Assembly (NCBI RefSeq): GCF_030758415.1
Contig: NZ_CP132334.1
Location: 2,182,001 to 2,246,000 of the forward strand
Length of the DNA stretch: 64,000 nucleotides
Direction of reading: 5' to 3'
From: Parvularcula sp. IMCC14364
GTDB lineage: Bacteria; Pseudomonadota; Alphaproteobacteria; Caulobacterales; Parvularculaceae
Under the pieces are notes generated by a model that saw only the letters and a list, made by a program, of their open reading frames with translations, was not told where the DNA came from and did no database searches. Of the stretch, positions 48,201 through 55,231 are shown piece after piece. The translations under genes and the position numbers were made by a program. Numbering within the stretch: position 1 is the stretch's first letter; every line of letters starts with the position of its first letter.

Positions 48201-51200
48201 GATCGAGTTGGCCACCGGCGGTAACTCCGCCGCTTTCAATAACGCCATCATTGGTGATCAGCGCGCTACCAGTAACGTCGATCTCCGAAACTGTACCTTC
48301 TGCATTATTGGTCAGATCGAGTGCACCAACCGAAACTGTGTCGATGGTACCATCATTGGTGATCGTGGTATCACTTGACGAAACTGTGGTGATTGAACCA
48401 GAATTCGTGACATCAGAAACGCTGCCAGCGACTTCCGTAATGTCACCGCTGTTCGTGACAAAGAAGCTGTTCCCCAACACTGTCCCATTAATGGAACCGT
48501 CATTCGTGAGCGCATCGCTACCCTCGCCGGAGCTCGAAAAGTCTATATCACCATTGATTGTGGATTCTTCACTGTTAGTGACTTCATCGTCACCAGAACC
48601 AAGATCAATGTTGCCCGTAATGATTGCGGCAGCTGCGTTATTGATAGTGTCTCTATCGCCACCGGTGATAATATCGCCGGTAATCGTCGAGCCGTCATTT
48701 GTCAGTGTATCAATGCCACCGCCCGTAGAAATACTTCCGAAGATGTTACCACCTTCTTCATTGTTGATCGTATCGCCATTAGCGCCCGTCACTATTGAAG
48801 CAGAAATAGTGCCACCGGCATTGGTTAGAACATCAGCACCACCGCCAAGATCGATCGCACTAAGTCCCTCAGTAGAAGAATCTGTTATTGACCCACCGTT
48901 AACTGTCAGCGCGTCATCGCCGCTGCCCGTGGTGATCGAGTCTGCATTAATTGCACCGAATTCATTCGTAATCGTGTTGGCGCCATCTCCCAGGTCAATG
49001 TCGCCATTTATTTCACCAGAATTTACGGTTACACTGTCCGCACCCGAACCAGTGGTGATATTTCCGTTTATCGTAAACTCGCCTTCTGTGGAAGTTTCGG
49101 TAACAGAATTGTCCCCTTCGCCCAGGTCAATATCCCCTGTGATTGTGCCATCTGTATTGATAACTGTGTCATCACCAGCGCCGCCCGTGATGTTCCCTGC
49201 AATGAGAGAGGCGGAGTTGGTGAGCGTATTATTGCCTTCGCCAAGCGCAACAGCTCCGGTGAGGGTTGCACCTTGCTGATTGATTAGCTGATCGTTGAAA
49301 TTATCAAGATTTACGTTACCAACAATTGTACCGCCATTATTTGTCAGTACATCGCCGCCACCAGCAAGATTGATATTGGCTGTGATCGTACCACCATTAT
49401 TGGTCAGTGTGTCCCCGGAGCCGGCTGACTGAATATCACCCGCAATTGAGCCGGTGTTTGTCAAATCCAGCTGACCAAAGGCTCTCACGCCACCAGAACC
49501 GATTGTCCCGGCATTCGAAATGAGGGCAGCGCCCGACGTATCAATGTCCGTGACGGAGCCTTCAGCATTGTTGGTGAGGTCAAGTGTGTCCGTGGCAACG
49601 GTTGATATTGCGCCATCATTCTGGACCAGCGCATCGCTGGACGAAACTGTCGAGATATCACCAGAGTTTGTAATGTCGGCAACACTGCCAGCCACCTCGG
49701 TAATAGTACCGGTGTTGGTAACAATAATGTCGTTACCGGAAACAGTTCCGTTGATCGTGCCATCATTTGTCAGCATATCACCAGATCCGCCTGCACTGGC
49801 AAAGTCGATGTCACCCGTGATTGTAGAACCTGCGGTGTTGGTCACAGTATCATCATTGGTACCAAGATTGATATTGCCTTCAATCACCGCACCTTCAGCG
49901 TTGGTCAGGGAGTCCCTGTCACCACCAGTGTTGATATCACCAGTTATGGTAGCGTTATCATTTGTGAGCGTATCAATACCTGCCTCAGTATTGATCGTGC
50001 CCGTGATGCTGCCACCTGCCTCATTGAGCAATACATCACCGCTGCCGCCGGTCGAGATGGCTGTCGCGGTGATTGTACCACCGGTATTTGTCAGACGATC
50101 AAGGCCATCGCCGAGACTTATGTCCCCGGTAATCGTACCGCCATTGTTTGCGACAACATCGCCTGCACCTGCGGCTGAAATATCTCCATTGACGGAACCG
50201 GTATTTGTCATATCCAGTTCGGCCAAGGCCTGCACACCGCCCGCACCGATCGTCCCTGCATTCGAAATCAATGCATCGCCGCTCGTATCAATATCAGTGA
50301 CGGTGCCTTCCGCATTATTCGTCAGGTCAAGTGTGCCAACCGCAACCGTGCTGATGGTTCCGTCATTCGTGATCGTACTGTCATCAGACGTAACGGCCGT
50401 GATGTTACCAAAATTGCTGATGATGCTCTTTATGCCACCGACTTCGGCAAGATCACCAGTGGCGGCATTGTTGACAAAGATACAGTCGCCCGTGACGGCC
50501 CCGATGATGGTGCCCGCATTATCCAGTGTGTCACCAGCTTCGCCAGCTGCGCCAAGATCAACGTCACCATCGATAACCCCGCCAGCCTGATTGCTGACGG
50601 TGTCGTCTTCCGCGCCCGTCGCGACATTACCGTTTATAGTACCAGAGTTGTCGACATCATCCGCGCCAGCGCCGGTGGTCACATCATCGTTGATCGTACC
50701 GCTGTTATCAACGTCGTTATCGCCATCCCCCAGATCGACAGAGCCATTGATTGTGCCGCTGTTATCAACCGTATCATCGCCCTCTTCGCCTGTAATGTCC
50801 GCATCAAGAACTTCTGTATTGGTTACAGCATTGGAGCCACCCCCCAGCGTGATGCCTACAAGCGTATTCTCGCCAGTTCCAGGGTCAACCTCGCCATTGA
50901 TTGTAGCGCCTTCGCCAAAGATGATTGTATCATTACCATCGCCTGCAATCAGATTACCGATGATAGCGCCATTGTTGGTGACGAAGTTATCGCCATCGCC
51001 TACCGTGATGTCGCCAGTGAAGACACCATTATTGATGAAAGTATCACTGCCACCTGCACTGGAGAAATTGCCCGTTACAGTGCCGTCATTGGTGAAAGAG
51101 TTGTTACCCTCTTTCAGGTCCACATCACCGGTAATCGTGCCAGTATTAACGCCTGTGTCATCATCTTGTTCAGCGGATATATTGCCATTTATTGAATTGT

Positions 51201-53889
51201 CAGAAGAGTTCGAGAAGGTGTTGTCGCCAGTGCCAAGGTCAATATCGCCGTTGATCGTACCATCATTCGTCAACTGATCATCACCTGCCCCAAGTGACAG
51301 ACCAGCCGTAATAAAACCAGAGCTCTGGTTGGTGATCGTATCGGCGCCGCTTCCAGTGTTGATAGCACCGGTAATCGTGCCGCTATTGTCGATGTTGGCC
51401 GCGCCCGTCGCACTGACGTCTGCGTTAATATCTCCACTGTTTGTCAAGTCCAGAGCGGCAACAGATATACCACCGCTGCCAATGGTACCGTCATTGGTGA
51501 TAACTGCATCACCGGCATCCACATCCGTGACGGAGCCGCCAGCGCTGTTTGACAGGCTCAGCGCATCACTGTTGATCGCATCAATCGTGCCAGCGTTGTC
51601 AACGTCGGCAGAGCCACCTGCTATTGATGTAATTGTCGCATCAGCGGCATTGGAAACACTGAAATTGCTGCCTGATACTGTGCCAGTAACCGTCCCGGCA
51701 TTGGTAAGTTCGTCCGCACTGCCCTCACCAAGATCAAGATCGCCTGACAGTACGCCGTCAGCAGACACAGTGACACTGTCGTCGCCTGCACCAGTGGAAA
51801 GATTACCCGTCAGGGTACCATCGTTGGAAATGGAATCCGCGCCAGCACCAGTCGTGATGTTACCGCTGAGAACGCCGCCAGCGTTGTTAGAGAACGTGTT
51901 ATTGCCATCTCCCAGTGATATGTCGCCGACAATCGAACCCGAATTGTCAATAATGTCTGCGCCGGTCTCACCGGATATATTCCCCTGAATAGTGCCGGAA
52001 TTGGTGATGGCATTATCACCACTGCCGAGCAAAACGTCACCCGTGATTGAACCACCTTCAATGTTATTCAGCGTGTCGTCATCCTTGGCCATGTTGATGA
52101 GCGCATTGATTGTACCACCATTATTGGTAATCGTGTCGTCACCACGGTTGGTCACGAGGAAGCCGTTGATCGTGCCGCCATTATTCAGGAGCGTGTCATT
52201 GCCAGCCGCCGTATTGACCCCCTGAGAAAGAGTGCCGGTATTGGTGACAACATCATTCAGGCCACCAGTGTTCAACTCGCCATCTATAGTACCGCTGTTG
52301 ACAAGCGATTCACTGCCACCGCCCGTGCGAACATCGCCAGTGATAAGTCCTGTATTCGTGAAATCTTCACGGCCTGAGCCCGTGGCAACATCACCCGTTA
52401 TCGTCCCGTCGTTGACAAACGTATCCTTGCCACCGCCTGTCGCAATGGCGCCGGTTATAGCTGCGCCTTCGGCATTGGTAAAAATATCATCACTGCCAGC
52501 CGTATTGACAGACCCGGTTACCGTACCGGTGTTTGTGAACACATCACTTCCGCCCTCGGTATTAACCGCCGCCTCAATCGTGCCACTGTTGGTGACGATA
52601 TCACCGCCCGTTCCAGCGTTGACAGTGTTCTGAATAAGAGCATCATTATTGATGAAATCCCCACCACTACCGGTGTTCAGAACGCCTGTGATTGTGCCAT
52701 CATTATTGATCGTGTCTGACTGATCCCCGGCATCAATCGTACCGCTGATCAGGCCGCCGGCCTGATTGTTGACCTGGTCTGCACCTGCACCAAGCGTCAA
52801 CGCACCGCTGATTTCGCCTGAATTGAAAATCAGGTCATTGCCGCTGCCGATTGTCAGCGCGGCACTGATAAGGCCCGTATTGGTAATTGTGGTGTTACCT
52901 GCCCCGAAATCCTGATCAACAGTGACATTGCCTGAGTTGATAAGCTGATCATTGCCACTGCCAAAGGCGATGGAAAAGTCGAGAATGCCCCGGTTGTCCA
53001 CGGTGTCGTTAGAAGCATCGTCAGTTGAACGCACCTCTCCTGTTATCACAGACCCTTCTTCGATGATGAGTGTGAAGGCACCTGTTCCGAAATCTATATC
53101 GCCGTCGATGGTGCCTGCATTGGACAGGGTGTCGTTGGCATCAGCCAGCCAGATGTCGCCCCGTATCAATCCGCCAGAAAGGTTATTGATAACATCAATA
53201 CCGTCTGTACTGACGATCGCCGTACCTGCATTTTCGCTAGTGCCGGACAGAATGCTGCCCGAGTTGTTGATCGTGGTCAGGTCATTGCTTGCATCGCCAT
53301 CTTCATCCTTACCAAAACCAGGTATGGAAGAGATTGTGGCGACGCCAGACAATACATCCACGTCAGTGCTCGTTGATGTGACGAAATTCTGGATTGTGCC
53401 GCTATTGGTGAGTGTTGCGTTTTCGCCGCTGAGGAAGATGGCGTTTGCAGAATTGGCGTCGTCACGGTTGGTTGTGATCGAACCCGAATTGTCGATTGTG
53501 GCAGTGGCAAAATTGAAAAGCAAAACCCCGAAGAAGTCAGCTGATGTAATCTCACCCGCGTTGACGACTGACAGTGTGCCCCGGCCCTCAAATGGCGTCG
53601 AACCACCAAGCGAAATGGCCGTCCCGATCGCGCTGACAGACCCTGTACCACCAATCGTTATGTCGTGATTGAAAAGCACATCAGGCTCGGCAAGGAAGCG
53701 AATACCGCCTGTCGCGCCCTGCACCGTTCCGTCAACCTGAACGATGATGTCGGAGATGAATGCCTCAATGGCTTCAGCATTGTTTGAAATAATCGTGATA
53801 CCCTGATCAATGATAACAGTGTCACCATTGAGCGGAATAATCGCCTCCGCATCGGCAGTAATATCCGCATTCGGTCTGATGATGGCCAT
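36214..53889 (-). CDS. Giant beta-solenoid RTX-type adhesin (5,891 residues)
   Basis: One uninterrupted frame encodes 5,891 residues, presumably a secreted surface fibre for attachment or aggregation. After an N-terminal part of about 190 residues without a Sec signal peptide, nearly all the rest is short repeats of the kind NSGTINGDIxLGxGDDTVTN: one turn of about 20 residues mixing an autotransporter-like N-x-G-x-I strand with an RTX-like GxGxD turn. This predicts a long beta-helix that may bind calcium. A non-repeated domain interrupts it near residues 5489-5644. The end (about 5687-5891) is classical RTX (FGGSGLDTIFDGEGSDTMNGG) with a DFEDN...IENTT module, which indicates type I secretion. 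ATG 53889 follows AAGGGGGA; an upstream ATG at 53949 lacks a site. No exporter genes are in the window. Asp-rich and nearly lacking Cys. Confidence 0.88.
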   Translation of the reverse strand: MAIIRPNADITADAEAIIPLNGDTVIIDQGITIISNNAEAIEAFISDIIVQVDGTVQGATGGIRFLAEPDVLFNHDITIGGTGSVSAIGTAISLGGSTPFEGRGTLSVVNAGEITSADFFGVLLFNFATATIDNSGSITTNRDDANSANAIFLSGENATLTNSGTIQNFVTSTSTDVDVLSGVATISSIPGFGKDEDGDASNDLTTINNSGSILSGTSENAGTAIVSTDGIDVINNLSGGLIRGDIWLADANDTLSNAGTIDGDIDFGTGAFTLIIEEGSVITGEVRSTDDASNDTVDNRGILDFSIAFGSGNDQLINSGNVTVDQDFGAGNTTITNTGLISAALTIGSGNDLIFNSGEISGALTLGAGADQVNNQAGGLISGTIDAGDQSDTINNDGTITGVLNTGSGGDFINNDALIQNTVNAGTGGDIVTNSGTIEAAVNTEGGSDVFTNTGTVTGSVNTAGSDDIFTNAEGAAITGAIATGGGKDTFVNDGTITGDVATGSGREDFTNTGLITGDVRTGGGSESLVNSGTIDGELNTGGLNDVVTNTGTLSQGVNTAAGNDTLLNNGGTINGFLVTNRGDDTITNNGGTINALINMAKDDDTLNNIEGGSITGDVLLGSGDNAITNSGTIQGNISGETGADIIDNSGSIVGDISLGDGNNTFSNNAGGVLSGNITTGAGADSISNDGTLTGNLSTGAGDDSVTVSADGVLSGDLDLGEGSADELTNAGTVTGTVSGSNFSVSNAADATITSIAGGSADVDNAGTIDAINSDALSLSNSAGGSVTDVDAGDAVITNDGTIGSGGISVAALDLTNSGDINADVSATGAANIDNSGTITGAINTGSGADTITNQSSGFITAGLSLGAGDDQLTNDGTINGDIDLGTGDNTFSNSSDNSINGNISAEQDDDTGVNTGTITGDVDLKEGNNSFTNDGTVTGNFSSAGGSDTFINNGVFTGDITVGDGDNFVTNNGAIIGNLIAGDGNDTIIFGEGATINGEVDPGTGENTLVGITLGGGSNAVTNTEVLDADITGEEGDDTVDNSGTINGSVDLGDGDNDVDNSGTINDDVTTGAGADDVDNSGTINGNVATGAEDDTVSNQAGGVIDGDVDLGAAGEAGDTLDNAGTIIGAVTGDCIFVNNAATGDLAEVGGIKSIISNFGNITAVTSDDSTITNDGTISTVAVGTLDLTNNAEGTVTDIDTSGDALISNAGTIGAGGVQALAELDMTNTGSVNGDISAAGAGDVVANNGGTITGDISLGDGLDRLTNTGGTITATAISTGGSGDVLLNEAGGSITGTINTEAGIDTLTNDNATITGDINTGGDRDSLTNAEGAVIEGNINLGTNDDTVTNTAGSTITGDIDFASAGGSGDMLTNDGTINGTVSGNDIIVTNTGTITEVAGSVADITNSGDISTVSSSDALVQNDGAISTVATDTLDLTNNAEGSVTDIDTSGAALISNAGTIGSGGVRAFGQLDLTNTGSIAGDIQSAGSGDTLTNNGGTITANINLAGGGDVLTNNGGTIVGNVNLDNFNDQLINQQGATLTGAVALGEGNNTLTNSASLIAGNITGGAGDDTVINTDGTITGDIDLGEGDNSVTETSTEGEFTINGNITTGSGADSVTVNSGEINGDIDLGDGANTITNEFGAINADSITTGSGDDALTVNGGSITDSSTEGLSAIDLGGGADVLTNAGGTISASIVTGANGDTINNEEGGNIFGSISTGGGIDTLTNDGSTITGDIITGGDRDTINNAAAAIITGNIDLGSGDDEVTNSEESTINGDIDFSSSGEGSDALTNDGSINGTVLGNSFFVTNSGDITEVAGSVSDVTNSGSITTVSSSDTTITNDGTIDTVSVGALDLTNNAEGTVSEIDVTGSALITNDGVIESGGVTAGGQLDLTNSGQVNGDINSADEADTVANTGSITGNISLGAGDDILTNTEGTINGDIDLGADNNAFTIDGGTISGDAITAGSGDDELTVNSGSINGSSEAGSNAINLGDGTNTLTNDGSITASVTTGSGDDTVANTGTMTGDISLGGGNDTVTNTDATINGNIDLGEGDNSVTETVSSEELATINGNITAGSGVDTVTVNNGTINGDLSLGDGANVITNSGSINGDAITTGADDDQLTVNAGSIDGSTEAAANAIDLGDGNNTITNEFAFINASITTGAGNDTLTNTDGTINGDIDLGEGDNSVTETSNFMAWFTINGNITTGAGADSVTVNDGTINGNISLGDGNNTITNSGMIVGDSITTGTGDDQLTLNSGLVDGVSEADNAVNLGDGNNTVNNNFGVLLASLTTGSGTDNIFQSGGDIFGDINTGAGADLIQQDSSAVIFGNIDTGAGGDSISNSEGSVISGNIALGSGANTLTNTAEIRGNVTALQDDDTLTNTGILTGALDGSSVSTIGEVDLGDGNNTLDNSGTLEANVTTGSGTDTFTNTGSITGDISTGAGADALMNGSSSSIFGSVDFGASGEGFDTLDNEGIISGTVSGDDFDVNNTGSITEVAGTFASITNDNQIDSVTSESADIFNNGNIDNISVGSLSLDNSGTAGFVSAGDAFITNDGTISGINAFDLDLTNNEGGLIDGDIAVSGIGTITNDGDIQASLLLDDGNDTITNNETGIIIGDIELGNGTNLITNTGSIESSAILGGSGVDTLDNSGQISAFADGSSGGSLATSIDLGDGDNVITNDGTLFADILTGTGNDTFTNNNQFNGGNDGESTETASLDLGDGNNSITNFGTIVADVMTGAGDDTLLNSGTLTGDIILGAGDDTITEQSLQTINADSIEMGSGNDLITVNGGTINATDILFADGDDTLDVINGQVNAETINFGNADIGVGANDDQLLNAGNITINSSEASGITFGDGNDVLTNAGSLGGDEVISGSTGGTEAASVDFGEGDNMLTNSGSLTANIVAGDGADTVNNSGVFTGFNSEGTSVAAAHLVLGAGDNAINNTGGVMSANIITDGGNDVLTNSAVINGGEEIEPGTLTAIINLGEGDNSVVNMAGGSIIANITTGSGADSIANTGGSIDGTINLGDGENTLTNASVVDGATAQITGSITFGADDDTLDNQQDAAITGDISLGEGDNTLDNASGALITGNITAGAGDDDVTNFGTIEGDINLGAGDNSITEGSGDTIIGNITTLGGDDDLSVQAGGVVQGNIDLGSGTNTIDNAGDINASTLTTGTGNDTFLNSGTLEGPVDGSTGGTSASVDLGNGTNQIDNSGTMRVSITTGSGGDILTNSGTLTGAAGDESDEAAVVNLGSGLNQITNSGAMLVALTTGSGIDTFVNETGGTVDGVVDLGSGNNQLVNDGTFNANLTGGSLNDQLVNTGSITGAVNLGNGTNSVTNEASGSISGTITTGSGNDTILNDGSISSDVSTGGGNDTITVNGTLTGNTTMGEGNDNFVTSQSGAVVTGNISLGNGFNTVSNVAGATIMGNINGDAGLDNVNNSGIITGNIGLGDGPNGVVNASGATFTGNITTGTGADSLTNDGTINTLSINLGGGTDNFNNTGIINGNEGIAVISMGAGDDNVTNSGTINGEIDLGEGDNSFVENSATTTNGNISAGTGDDQIDITSGTVNGNISLDNGTNAVTVSGELNGNLTTGSHEDTLTVSSSGLVAGDIALGNGDNTIENAGSILTDNLSTGSDIDVLNNSGSLTGSDNSEGGFFNAPVDLGDGDNAITNDGTMQAAVTLGAGDDTVTNSAEGTFSGSIAFGGASQIAAVQGQPSNLLDNDGTFTGSVTAANGALVVDNANSFTGTISVSGTGDLVVLNTGTFTGDITGDTGNDVVDNDGGSIDGNIALGNGSNQLFNANGASINGEGLTISFGDGNDSLENDDTSTITAAINLGNGNNTLDNFGDGSTINGIITGDITAGDGDDTVNNFGVINGNINLGGGNNIINENGSESITGNITTLGGVDTLNITSGGLITGDVDLGDGNNIVDIAGTLMGNLTTGSGDESINIQAGGVLTGDIDMGAGGGTLTISGTVNGNITLGEGVDLVLVGGVINGEINLGDGNNILTLGEMSGNIVFGSGDDTLNISVSGSLTGNVDGNGGNDTINNNGDMVGDIFLGDGDDTINNGVGASITASVVDFGNADTANGVADDVLMNSGSIVSSIEFGDGSDQLTNDAGATISGDTEVLEGSSTTVLSTTVSFGEGDNTLDNSGTIIADITTGTGNDSIINDGLIEGQDSATTSITLGEGDDSVTNNEGGQITAEIDLGDGDNIVTNASGASILGRIDTGNNDDTVTNDGSIEAADGTGAASLRDGDDTFTNNTGASVTGRIQTGDGNDIISNSGTIDGSIEFGSATVANTLTNSGTITGSLFGLDVTNITNTSTGIYTGNLGGFGAVNVINDGVFNTLVVTNSGTGNAVNITNSGTIQGLGGAGTSAVLQLDDGADVITNNTGGLIVASIRGGQGVTTITNNEGATFTGDMQLGSDADVIVNDGTIDGGETHTLGSGDDTFTNSGSFTGDLQAQAGDDTVTNSGTFTGSIDFGSAGETGDALINNSGSISGTVSGDQFSVDNNGTGSIETVAGTDASIDNDGTINTVSSTTATVNTNTGTITGITSTTTTVSSNTGAITNIEGGTLDLTNSVGGSIGMIDAATLLTINNDGSITGSITAGAGDDTINNTGTISGDIDLGAGTNTINEGSGTTITGSITTGNDEDFINVLAGGSIDNASINLNNDDDTVTVSAGGSLTTDELNFGDADTANGETDDVLANSGAILINGSSGGITFGNGSDTVTNNEGGTITGDITLGDGFNQLTNDGDITGEITGGSYNETIYNDGNIYGGIDFGQNTSEGIDQLINTGSVTGTVQGDGFEVQNSGSVYDVAGNYATVYNYNQIDNISSSAAAVSNTATIGNISVDDLDLLNDPDGSIGDISASNTFVISNSGDITGTVTGGTGNDTLTNFGDIGGNIDLAGGVNTLTNNATGVITGDITAGIGGDTLNNTGTITGNIDLGNGNNTINEGAGTTITGTITTGAGADTINVLAGGNIDSSSISLGDAGDTIDVDAGATLDGGDDGNGGTLATSIDLGEDGNLIFNDGAIAADISGGSGADRIFNNTTITGFVDGSSGATNANINLGDGNNVISNGAGAMLTADVTLGSGDDTLTNSGTISGMVNLGASSEGDTVTNNAGGSINGQVQGDGFDVDNAGSIYSLSSNVSLNLTNNIGGSVGNIYAEDAIITNDGTTEGISASSLNLTNNSAGDITNLISVDGTATIDNSGDIIGGIATTDVTDITNNSGGIIQNGITTGAGDDTITNAGSISGGVSTGEGMDSFVNAGSTASVTGGIDFGDNTTSGTTDTLTNNGGNISGTVTGGDTTIVVDNNNDGGLTGSIETIAGTTSSVDNDGTITTISSTTTTVNTNTGTITNLTATNATVTANDGTITNIEGGTLDLTNSEGGSFGTVDAATLLTLTNNGSITGDVTAADGDDSLTNNGTITGDIALAGAATATGNTLSNSGTIRMDAITGGSGADNLVNTGTIGGVVPVETQIVGANTVPNNGRLFIIDFDTGQTSIVTTSGNRAANAPTNGVIIDINPNNDNWNVTAYSYLDGVETQRTDTNDFTIEGYAGAVTTSPTGTVSYQDVTTNAVLTWSSLVETPLGPQTVTYTFSDIDFTDAFPGDLDVGNVTVATTGASIDLGDGDNTINNSGDIGADIIAGAGIDDITNSGTIAGNVNLGGGDDNFTSADGTVGGTVFGEGGNDDFIAGLNADDFDGGADEDSVSYITSGSAVTVNLATGVNTGGNAQGDTLSNIENIFGSDFDDILTGDGGENQIFGGSGLDTIFDGEGSDTMNGGADADTFIISQDSNSGVTITDTILDFEDNDLATDDVIDLSAFFTDISEVVANAVEVDGNVRIELQPNSAISQFLVIENTTIAALDVDDFF
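36960..37425 (-). other. Non-repetitive domain inside the solenoid
   Basis: About 155 codons (residues ~5489-5644) break the repeat pattern. They begin with VVPVETQIVGANTVPNNGRL, contain aromatic residues rare elsewhere (DNWNVTAYSYLDGVE, TWSSLVETPLG) and end with FPGDLDVGNVTVATTG. It looks like a separate beta-sandwich and may be a ligand-binding head. I do not recognise the family. Confidence 0.6.
47303..48094 (-). repeat. 396-bp tandem unit (132 residues)
   Basis: The marker GTTTCGGT (plus strand) occurs at 47303 and 47699, with matching flanks over the whole 396-bp unit. A third, separated copy of the marker lies near 49094. The encoded unit runs from LGEGDNSVTET through TINGNITTGxGADSVTVN to AIDLGDGNN. 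Confidence 0.7.
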
Positions 53890-54229
53890 GAGACTGGTCC
53901 CCCTTAAACGACAAAAATTGCGTTGCCGGAAACCGACAACACCCACCACTTCCAGTTATGGCACGATATTAGCCACAAAACAATCGCTGGTGCGCGGCGC
54001 TCTGTCCTCATTTCTAATGTGATCTCACGCAAAATCCGGGCCACTTGCGCGTATTTCGCGCATAGGTAGCGCCCCTACAGGATACAACCTTCCTGGACCG
54101 TGATGAGCCATCCGCGAATATCCGCCTGGTTTCACCTTGCATCACTACACAGCGCTGCCTAATCATGCAGTTTAACAATGTCTGTGAAATGGCCATGAGA
54201 ACGAAATTACCCGATCTGCGGAGTATTGC
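53890..54229. other. Divergent promoter region between giant adhesin and glycan genes
   Basis: This 340-bp stretch has no supported gene. It must hold the promoters of the giant adhesin (minus) and of the glycan operon (plus). The adhesin ribosome binding site AAGGGGGA is just upstream of 53889. An inverted repeat TGCGCG-N5-CGCGCA lies at 54046-54062. No clear -35/-10 pair could be assigned. Confidence 0.6.
54046..54062. promoter_or_regulatory. Inverted repeat TGCGCG-N5-CGCGCA
   Basis: Perfect 6-base arms around TATTT, roughly central between the two divergent starts (157 bp and 168 bp away). A candidate operator shared by the adhesin and glycan genes; the binding protein is unknown. Confidence 0.35.
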
Positions 54230-55231
54230 TTGAGCAACCAGACGAGAAATGACTATCTGCTCTCCCTTGTCCTCGTTGAAACAGAGCTTTCGGACGGTAT
54301 CGGGGCTGCGCTCAAACCCGTTATTTCCACTCTTTCCCGGGCTTTCCAGTATTGGGAAATCATCATTGTTATCAAAGGGATACAAAGCAATTCCAAACTA
54401 ATGAGTGAACAGTTTGCAAATCTGCCGAATGTCCGCGTGCTCTCGGTCTGGGAGCGTGCCGGATATTATAGATTGCGCACCCTGGGCGCGAGTGAAGCCA
54501 TCGGTGATGTTGTGATTATTTCCACTATGGACGAAGTGTCCCTCACTGATCTCGCGCTGTTGGCAGATCAGAGCCGGGCAGCTGAAGAACCTGTGGTGGT
54601 CGGGCGCTCCAGGCTGCTGGATGCCTTTTCTCCATTAAGATCCCTGCTGGGCTCACTCACTGGATATAACCTGCGCAAAAGCGACACACACACTGTCGCA
54701 TTCCCGCGTCATGACCTGAACCGCATTCTGGAATTACCCACGGCCGATCTCGACCTCCGCTTTGAGAGGCAGGACGCCGTTATTGCGCGGCGGCGACTGC
54801 CTGTTGATGAAGATACTGGCTGGCCTGAAAGAAAGGGCCACTTCGTCCAGCGCTTTGCACTTGTGTCCGACCTTATCGCCAGTTCTGCCCCGCGAGCGTT
54901 AAGCGTCATTACCATGCTGTCGGCCTTTGTTGCCCTGGCGAGCCTACTTTACTGTGTTTACGCTGTGGTGGTTTATTTTTCAGGCATCGATGTGCAGGAC
55001 GGCTGGCTGACCATTTCCCTCGTGCTGGGCCTCACTTCTTTCTTTCTGAGCTGCGCCCTTGGTGCCTTGTCGCTAGGCCTGGTGGCGATACTGGATAAAC
55101 TGAGCGGCGGTAGGCGGCAGGTCATTCTTGAAGAATTCAGCAATACCGACTTTTTCCGTGACACCGATGACCTGAATGTGGAAATGACGGCCAAGGCAGA
55201 CGCGGCTACGCAGCAAGAGGCCCGATCATGA
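54230..55231 (+). CDS. GT2-like membrane glycosyltransferase, degenerate (GtrB-like layout)
   Basis: A 333-residue protein that resembles family 2 glycosyltransferases of the dolichyl-phosphate mannose synthase/GtrB layout: an N-terminal nucleotide-sugar fold (about 10-210) and two C-terminal membrane helices (about 223-250 and 261-290). The usual DxD is replaced by STMDEVS near residue 101, so catalysis is uncertain; it may be a partner of the next enzyme. The start is TTG 54230 with GGAG seven bases before; the ATGs at 54189 and 54195 are out of frame. Its stop overlaps the next start as ATGA, so the two are coupled. Confidence 0.65.
   Translation: MSNQTRNDYLLSLVLVETELSDGIGAALKPVISTLSRAFQYWEIIIVIKGIQSNSKLMSEQFANLPNVRVLSVWERAGYYRLRTLGASEAIGDVVIISTMDEVSLTDLALLADQSRAAEEPVVVGRSRLLDAFSPLRSLLGSLTGYNLRKSDTHTVAFPRHDLNRILELPTADLDLRFERQDAVIARRRLPVDEDTGWPERKGHFVQRFALVSDLIASSAPRALSVITMLSAFVALASLLYCVYAVVVYFSGIDVQDGWLTISLVLGLTSFFLSCALGALSLGLVAILDKLSGGRRQVILEEFSNTDFFRDTDDLNVEMTAKADAATQQEARS

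Larger units (their letters stand above)
36850..53300 (-). repeat. Beta-solenoid repeat array
   Basis: About 16 kb of degenerate repeats, roughly 57-75 bp each, encode the solenoid. Larger modules recur: one marked by the peptide LDLTN occurs near 37.7, 40.1, 46.2, 48.2-48.3, 49.5-49.6, 50.2-50.3 and 51.4 kb, with weaker relatives near 38.3, 39.3 and 51.5 kb. Synonymous positions differ widely, so most copies are old. Confidence 0.85.

Noticed and set aside
32690-53300. Possible CRISPR arrays, because of regular DNA repeats
   Set aside because: The repeats are coding, in frame, without unique spacers of constant size, and no cas gene is near.
32410-53668. Many long plus-strand open frames opposite the adhesin, some over 350 codons
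   Set aside because: They are antisense shadows of the repeat gene: Ser/Pro/Val-rich low-complexity products, no ribosome binding sites, and no recognisable family.
36214-53889. Classical autotransporter (type V)
   Set aside because: The passenger-like repeats fit, but there is no C-terminal beta-barrel and no Sec signal; the end is RTX-type.
53320-53889. LapA-type retention module with a protease site at the N-terminus
   Set aside because: I could not see the retention-module pattern or the di-alanine cleavage motif in the first ~190 residues.
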